DNA from: Saprospiraceae bacterium
Lineage (GTDB): Bacteria; Bacteroidota; Bacteroidia; Chitinophagales; Saprospiraceae
Length of the DNA stretch: 9,226 nucleotides
Assembly (NCBI GenBank): GCA_947441325.1
Contig: CANETR010000053.1
Span: 1 to 9,226 of the forward strand
Reading direction: 5' to 3'
A program made the translations under genes and the position numbers. The notes below the pieces were generated by a model, which worked only from the letters and a program-made list of their open reading frames with translations, did no database searches and had not been told where the DNA came from. Shown here piece after piece: positions 5,575-9,226 of this stretch. Numbering within the stretch: the stretch's first letter is position 1; every line of letters begins with the position of its first letter.

Positions 5575-6087
5575 ATGTTATACTTAGCAGATTTTTCGGT
5601 AATGAACCCAAGTTTTGGTTTGTTGTTTTGGACAACTATAATCTTTTTGGGTGTTCTTTTTGTACTGAGCCGTTTTTTCAAAACCATTAAAAATGCTTTG
5701 AATGCACGCGAGCATGATATCGACAGCGCACTTGCTGCTGCAGAAATGGCCCGAAAAGAAATGGCACAAATTCAGGAAGCTCAGAAAAATATGGAGCGCC
5801 AAGCAGCTGATGACCGTCTAAGAATTATCCGTGAGGCAGAAGCAATTCGTGATAATATGCTCGAAGAGGCTAAAGCCAAATCTGAAGAAATTAGTCGTCA
5901 ACTTTTAGAGGCTGCAAAAAGTGAAATTGAAAACCGCCGCAAGGAAATGGAAGTAACATTATTGAATGAAATTGGAAGATTGTCAGTTGATATAGCTCAG
6001 CAGATTATTCAGACTGAATTGCAGGGTAAACATGAGGAATTTGTAGCTCGTAAAGTAAGCGAGCTGAAGCAAAGCAATCTCAATTAA
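5575..6087 (+). CDS. atpF: ATP synthase F0 subunit b
   Basis: Subunit b is the peripheral stalk that anchors F1 to subunit a and resists rotation. The product has 170 residues: a short N-terminus, one membrane segment (about 14-35, FGLLFWTTIIFLGVLFVL), then a long charged helix (about 40-150) rich in Ala, Glu, Arg and Lys. That helix includes the typical AREHDIDSALAAAEMARKEM segment. The C-terminal part (LSVDIAQQIIQTELQGKHEE) is the delta-binding end. Two starts are possible, ATG 5575 (MLYLADFSVMNPSFG) and ATG 5602 (MNPSFG). I prefer 5575 because an N-terminal LADFSV-type sequence before the membrane helix is, as I recall, common in related b subunits. It is separated from atpE by 140 bases with a hairpin and from atpH by 133 bases, which is loose spacing for an ATP synthase operon. 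Confidence 0.94.
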   Translation: MLYLADFSVMNPSFGLLFWTTIIFLGVLFVLSRFFKTIKNALNAREHDIDSALAAAEMARKEMAQIQEAQKNMERQAADDRLRIIREAEAIRDNMLEEAKAKSEEISRQLLEAAKSEIENRRKEMEVTLLNEIGRLSVDIAQQIIQTELQGKHEEFVARKVSELKQSNLN

Positions 6088-6182
6088 ACTTTGATATTAT
6101 AAGACTCTAGACTTGAAGATGCTACATAAAAAAACAAGATTGGTCTTTAGATTGAAATCACCAATGCTTAATTTTTTAAAAT

Positions 6183-6215
6183 CATCTTTCATCTTTCATC
6201 TTTCATCTTTCATCT
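6183..6215 (+). repeat. 7-bp tandem repeat (CATCTTT, 4.7 copies) in the atpH leader
   Basis: Four perfect copies of CATCTTT occupy 6183-6189, 6190-6196, 6197-6203 and 6204-6210, followed by a partial copy CATCT at 6211-6215. It ends 5 bases before the atpH ATG. An in-frame TAA at 6215-6217 means the repeat is not translated with atpH. The rest of the atpF-atpH gap (6088-6182) holds only a weak 6-bp inverted repeat (6139-6144 with 6160-6165) ahead of a T-run. Confidence 0.95.
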
Positions 6216-6220
6216 AACAC

Positions 6221-6781
6221 ATGTCAATAGCTCGTATCGCTTCCCGTTATGCCAAATCACTCTTCGATCTGGCAAAAAATGAAGGAAAATTAGATAAAGT
6301 CCATCAGGATATTTTGTATGTTCGTGAAGTTGCAGAACTTCCCGACTTCAGTGCTGTAATGAAAAATCCACTCATTCGCGAAGAGAAAAAAGAAAATATC
6401 TTCAATGCTGTTTTCGGTCAGAAAGTAGATAATCTTACACTTAAAACGCTGATGATTATAGCCGAACATAATCGCGAAGCTTATTTGAATGACATCTGCC
6501 TTTCCTTTCATGTGCTTTATAATGAAGAAAAACATGTTTCTACAGTACTAATATCAAGTGCAGTTGAACTGAGCAGCCAAACTATTGACAACATTCTTTC
6601 GGAATTCAAAGCAAAAGGAATTATAGAATCTCAGGTTGAACTCAAAACTAAAATAGATCCGTCAATACTTGGTGGTTTTATTCTACAGTTCAAAGACAGG
6701 GTTTATAATGCCAGCATTGCCTATAAATTGGATCAGTTGAGAAATAAATTCAGTGAAAATCTTTACATCAAAAACTTTTAA
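6221..6781 (+). CDS. atpH: ATP synthase F1 subunit delta (OSCP type)
   Basis: Subunit delta caps the top of F1 and links it to the b stalk. The product has 186 residues, close to the family norm of about 180. The N-terminal helical domain (about 1-105) starts with the familiar IASRYAKSLFDLAKNEGKLD and continues through MKNPLIREEKKENIF. The C-terminal domain carries the delta signature around Gly151-Gly152-Phe153 (ILGGFILQFKDRVYNASIAY) and ends KLDQLRNKF followed by a short tail. ATG 6221 is fixed by an in-frame TAA four bases upstream. The stop is only three bases before the atpA start, so translation of the two is probably coupled. The leader directly upstream is the 7-bp tandem repeat. Confidence 0.96.
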   Translation: MSIARIASRYAKSLFDLAKNEGKLDKVHQDILYVREVAELPDFSAVMKNPLIREEKKENIFNAVFGQKVDNLTLKTLMIIAEHNREAYLNDICLSFHVLYNEEKHVSTVLISSAVELSSQTIDNILSEFKAKGIIESQVELKTKIDPSILGGFILQFKDRVYNASIAYKLDQLRNKFSENLYIKNF

Positions 6782-6784
6782 CAT

Positions 6785-8386
6785 ATGGTTGACGTTAGGC
6801 CGGACGAAATATCCGCAATTTTAAAAGAGCAAATTACCGGTTTTGGTACCGGTGCCACCCTGGAAGAAGAGGGTACCGTATTAGAAGTCGGTGACGGTAT
6901 TGCCCGTGTTTATGGGCTTTCAAATGTTGCTGCCGGTGAACTAGTAGAATTTGACAATGGTATTCAGGCCATTGCATTGAACCTTGAAGAGAGCAATGTA
7001 GGTTTAGTATTGATGGGCCCTTCCGAAAAAATTAAAGAAGGTGACAAAGTTAAACGTACTGGCCGTATCGCTTCTATCGATGCTGGTGAAGGTATGCTTG
7101 GCCGCGTTGTTAATCCGCTTGGTCAGCCTATCGACGGTAAAGGTCCAATTGCTGGAAAAAGATACGCAATGCCATTAGAGCGCAAAGCGCCTGGTGTAAT
7201 CTTCCGTCAACCGGTAAATGAGCCGCTTCAAACTGGTATCAAGGCTATCGATGCCATGATTCCAATCGGACGTGGTCAGCGTGAGTTGATCATCGGTGAC
7301 CGTCAGACTGGTAAAACAGCAATTGCTATTGACACCATCCTCAACCAAAAAGAATTTTATGATCGTGGCGAACCAGTTTTTTGTATCTACGTAGCAGTAG
7401 GCCAAAAAGCTTCTACAGTAGCTATGGTATCTAAGATATTTGAAGAAAATGGCGCATTGCCTTATACTGTTATCGTATCAGCTTCTGCTTCAGATCCTGC
7501 TCCGCTTCAGTTCTACGCACCATTTGCCGGAGCTGCTATCGGAGAATTTTTCCGTGATACAGGTCGTCCTGCATTGATTATTTATGATGATTTGTCAAAA
7601 CAGGCTGTAGCTTACCGCGAGGTATCTCTGCTCCTTCGTCGCCCTCCAGGACGCGAAGCATATCCTGGTGACGTATTCTATTTGCACTCTCGTCTGCTCG
7701 AGCGCGCTGCAAAAGTTATCGCAAATGATGACATTGCACGTGGCATGAATGACCTTCCTGCCTCACTCAAAGAGGCTAAAGACGACAATGGCAATCCGAT
7801 TGTTAGAGGTGGTGGATCGCTTACAGCACTTCCAATCATCGAAACTCAGGCTGGTGACGTTTCTGCATACATTCCAACCAACGTAATTTCAATTACTGAC
7901 GGTCAGATATTTTTGGAATCGAACCTCTTCAACGCCGGTGTTCGTCCCGCTATCAACGTAGGTATCTCGGTATCTCGCGTAGGTGGTTCGGCTCAGATTA
8001 AGTCAATGAAAAAAGTATCGGGTACGCTAAAGCTCGATCAGGCACAATATCGCGAGCTTGAAGCCTTTGCTAAATTCGGTTCTGACCTCGACGCTGCTAC
8101 AAAATTCATTTTGGACAAAGGTGCACGTAATGTGGAAATTTTGAAACAACCTCAGTACTCTCCTGTAACAGTTGAGAAACAGGTTGCAATTATCCACTGT
8201 GGTACTAAAGGTCTGCTCCGCGATGTTCCTGTGAATAAGGTGAAGGAATTTGAGAAAATATTCCTCCTTAACATGGAACAACGCCATGCAAATATCCTTG
8301 AAAACTTCCGTAAAGGTAAATATGATGATGCTGATCTTGAAAAAGTAGAAGCACTCGCCAAGGAACTTTCAGCACAGTTTAAATAA
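6785..8386 (+). CDS. atpA: ATP synthase F1 subunit alpha
   Basis: Subunit alpha alternates with beta in the F1 hexamer and carries the non-catalytic nucleotide sites. The product has 533 residues (family about 500-530). The N-terminal beta-barrel domain is recognisable from [14 protein letters not shown]. The Walker A loop is GDRQTGKT, residues 171-178, with Lys177. Walker B is [11 protein letters not shown] with Asp268-Asp269. The SRVGG motif gives Arg398, equivalent to the E. coli alpha R376 that reaches into the catalytic site. The segment ending [20 protein letters not shown] has a small polar insert (KDDNGNPI) compared with E. coli. The C-terminal helical domain contains [20 protein letters not shown]. 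No key residue is missing. It follows atpH after three bases and is followed by a hairpin before atpG. Codon use looks slightly richer in G/C-ending codons than in the left-hand genes, as expected for high expression. Confidence 0.99.
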   Translation: MVDVRPDEISAILKEQITGFGTGATLEEEGTVLEVGDGIARVYGLSNVAAGELVEFDNGIQAIALNLEESNVGLVLMGPSEKIKEGDKVKRTGRIASIDAGEGMLGRVVNPLGQPIDGKGPIAGKRYAMPLERKAPGVIFRQPVNEPLQTGIKAIDAMIPIGRGQRELIIGDRQTGKTAIAIDTILNQKEFYDRGEPVFCIYVAVGQKASTVAMVSKIFEENGALPYTVIVSASASDPAPLQFYAPFAGAAIGEFFRDTGRPALIIYDDLSKQAVAYREVSLLLRRPPGREAYPGDVFYLHSRLLERAAKVIANDDIARGMNDLPASLKEAKDDNGNPIVRGGGSLTALPIIETQAGDVSAYIPTNVISITDGQIFLESNLFNAGVRPAINVGISVSRVGGSAQIKSMKKVSGTLKLDQAQYRELEAFAKFGSDLDAATKFILDKGARNVEILKQPQYSPVTVEKQVAIIHCGTKGLLRDVPVNKVKEFEKIFLLNMEQRHANILENFRKGKYDDADLEKVEALAKELSAQFK

Positions 8387-8396
8387 GTCGATTTCT

Positions 8397-8431
8397 TAAG
8401 GCATCAGTTCCAATTTTGTGCTGATGCCTTA
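8397..8431 (+). promoter_or_regulatory. 11-bp hairpin in the atpA-atpG gap
   Basis: TAAGGCATCAG (8397-8407) pairs perfectly with CTGATGCCTTA (8421-8431) around a 13-base loop. No T-run follows, so it does not look like a complete terminator. A folding or RNA-processing site in the atp message is more likely. It lies 10 bases after the atpA stop and ends 22 bases before the atpG ATG. The right arm can alternatively pair with the last codons of atpA (8369-8376 with 8417-8424). Confidence 0.55.
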
Positions 8432-8453
8432 TTACATCTATAAACCAAGCCAA

Positions 8454-9226
8454 ATGGCAAACTTAAAAGAAGTACGTGATCGAATACAGTCGGTAATTTC
8501 AACACAACAGATTACCAAAGCTATGAAGCTGGTATCAGCTTCAAAGCTGCGCCGCGCACAGCAGGCTATTCAGCAGTTGCGTCCATATTCTCAAAAGTTG
8601 AACGAGATGCTTTCAAACATTGTCGCTACTGTTTCTGAGGATGATATGGATTCTGCTTATGCTGTAGAACGTAGCCAAAAAAACGTCTGTATTGTAGTAG
8701 TTACATCAAATCGTGGTCTTTGCGGAGCATTTAACAGTAATGTTATAAAAGCTACAATTGCTACGGTAACTGAAAAGTATGCTGCTCAATACGAAGCTGG
8801 AAACTTATCCCTGCTTTTTATTGGTAAAAAAGGTAAGGACTTTTTAATTAAACGTCTGCCAAAAGCAAAATTCATTACAGATTATGTGGAATTGGTAGGT
8901 AAGGAATTTTCTTCTCAGGATTCTATTCCTGTAGCAGAACTTCTAATGGAAGCCTTTACAAATGAGGAATACGATGCCATAGATATTGCCTACGCACGTT
9001 TTCGCAATGCAGCTGTTCAGGAATATGAGGTTGAACAGTTTTTGCCGATTGCTAAAGCCGAAGTAAAAGAAGGAAACTTTAGTCATGATTTTATCTTCGA
9101 GCCTGAAAAGTCTGAATTTTTAAACTACCTTATTCCAGCAGTTCTTAAAACGCAGTTCCATAAAACTATACTTGACAGTACTGCTTCTGAGCACGGTGCC
9201 CGTATGACAGCTATGGACAAAGCTAC
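8454..9226 (+). CDS. atpG: ATP synthase F1 subunit gamma (3' end beyond window)
   Basis: Subunit gamma is the central rotating shaft of F1. The frame runs open from ATG 8454 to the right edge, giving 257 residues of an expected total of roughly 285-295. The N-terminal coiled-coil helix has ANLKEVRDRIQSV and ITKAMKLVSASKLRRAQ. The central Rossmann-like domain begins VCIVVVTSNRGLCGAFNSNV with Arg87, Gly88, Cys90 and Gly91. The second long helix begins at the end with SEHGARMTAMDKA, the most conserved C-terminal segment of gamma. Only about 30 residues of that helix are missing. It is the last gene visible in the operon; atpD and atpC do not appear before the edge. Confidence 0.97.
   Translation, partial: MANLKEVRDRIQSVISTQQITKAMKLVSASKLRRAQQAIQQLRPYSQKLNEMLSNIVATVSEDDMDSAYAVERSQKNVCIVVVTSNRGLCGAFNSNVIKATIATVTEKYAAQYEAGNLSLLFIGKKGKDFLIKRLPKAKFITDYVELVGKEFSSQDSIPVAELLMEAFTNEEYDAIDIAYARFRNAAVQEYEVEQFLPIAKAEVKEGNFSHDFIFEPEKSEFLNYLIPAVLKTQFHKTILDSTASEHGARMTAMDKA

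Noticed and set aside
5484..5690. Possible small plus-strand gene overlapping the hairpin and the start of atpF
   Set aside because: It begins inside the hairpin, has no recognisable protein pattern and overlaps the atpF coding start in another frame.
6081..6092. Internal promoter at the atpF stop (AAACTTTG)
   Set aside because: The leading T of TANNTTTG is missing and there is no spaced TTTG partner I trust; it also overlaps the coding end.
6139..6177. Terminator between atpF and atpH
   Set aside because: Only a 6-bp stem with a 15-base loop before the T-run, which is too weak to call.
6183..6215. CRISPR array
   Set aside because: Units are 7 bp with no spacers; it is a simple tandem repeat.

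Overview
The window looks like chromosomal DNA of a Bacteroidota bacterium, possibly of the Chitinophagales/Sphingobacteriales side (the class is a guess). Three things point there. Promoters of the TTTG/TANNTTTG type lie ahead of atpB and of a small lipoprotein gene. Genes start without evident Shine-Dalgarno sequences. The F-type ATP synthase genes run atpB-E-F-H-A-G, with a long, exported subunit a of the kind seen in this phylum. The DNA is moderately AT-rich, with very AT-rich gaps.

Left part (1-3401, all + strand): the tail of a leucine-rich-repeat protein; a LysE-type membrane exporter with a TTG start; a secreted protein of 369 residues with two C-terminal LysM domains behind an unrecognised region; a secreted DUF2147 protein; an 80-residue helical protein; and a 63-residue basic lipoprotein with its own promoter and terminator. 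These read as short, mostly independent housekeeping or envelope units, with clear hairpin terminators after the last two. One minus-strand gene, a 78-residue cytochrome-b5-like heme protein (3402-3638), faces away from the ATP synthase genes across a 272-base AT-rich gap.

Right part (3911-9226): the ATP synthase operon, starting from a consensus Bacteroidota promoter. It encodes membrane subunits a (atpB), c (atpE) and b (atpF), then F1 subunits delta (atpH), alpha (atpA) and most of gamma (atpG, cut by the window end). Beta and epsilon (atpD, atpC) are not in the window; in many Bacteroidota they are encoded elsewhere. Subunit c carries the ion-binding Glu50 in a proton-type context. Subunit a has the essential Arg337 and the His/Glu pair swapped relative to E. 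coli.

No wholly new system is evident. The points worth a second look are all in or beside the ATP synthase operon. They are a three-fold HDH-type histidine repeat in the predicted periplasmic part of subunit a plus a second His cluster at its cytoplasmic end, a 14-bp hairpin between atpE and atpF, a 7-bp tandem repeat of 4.7 copies just before the atpH start, and two mutually exclusive hairpins at the atpA-atpG junction.
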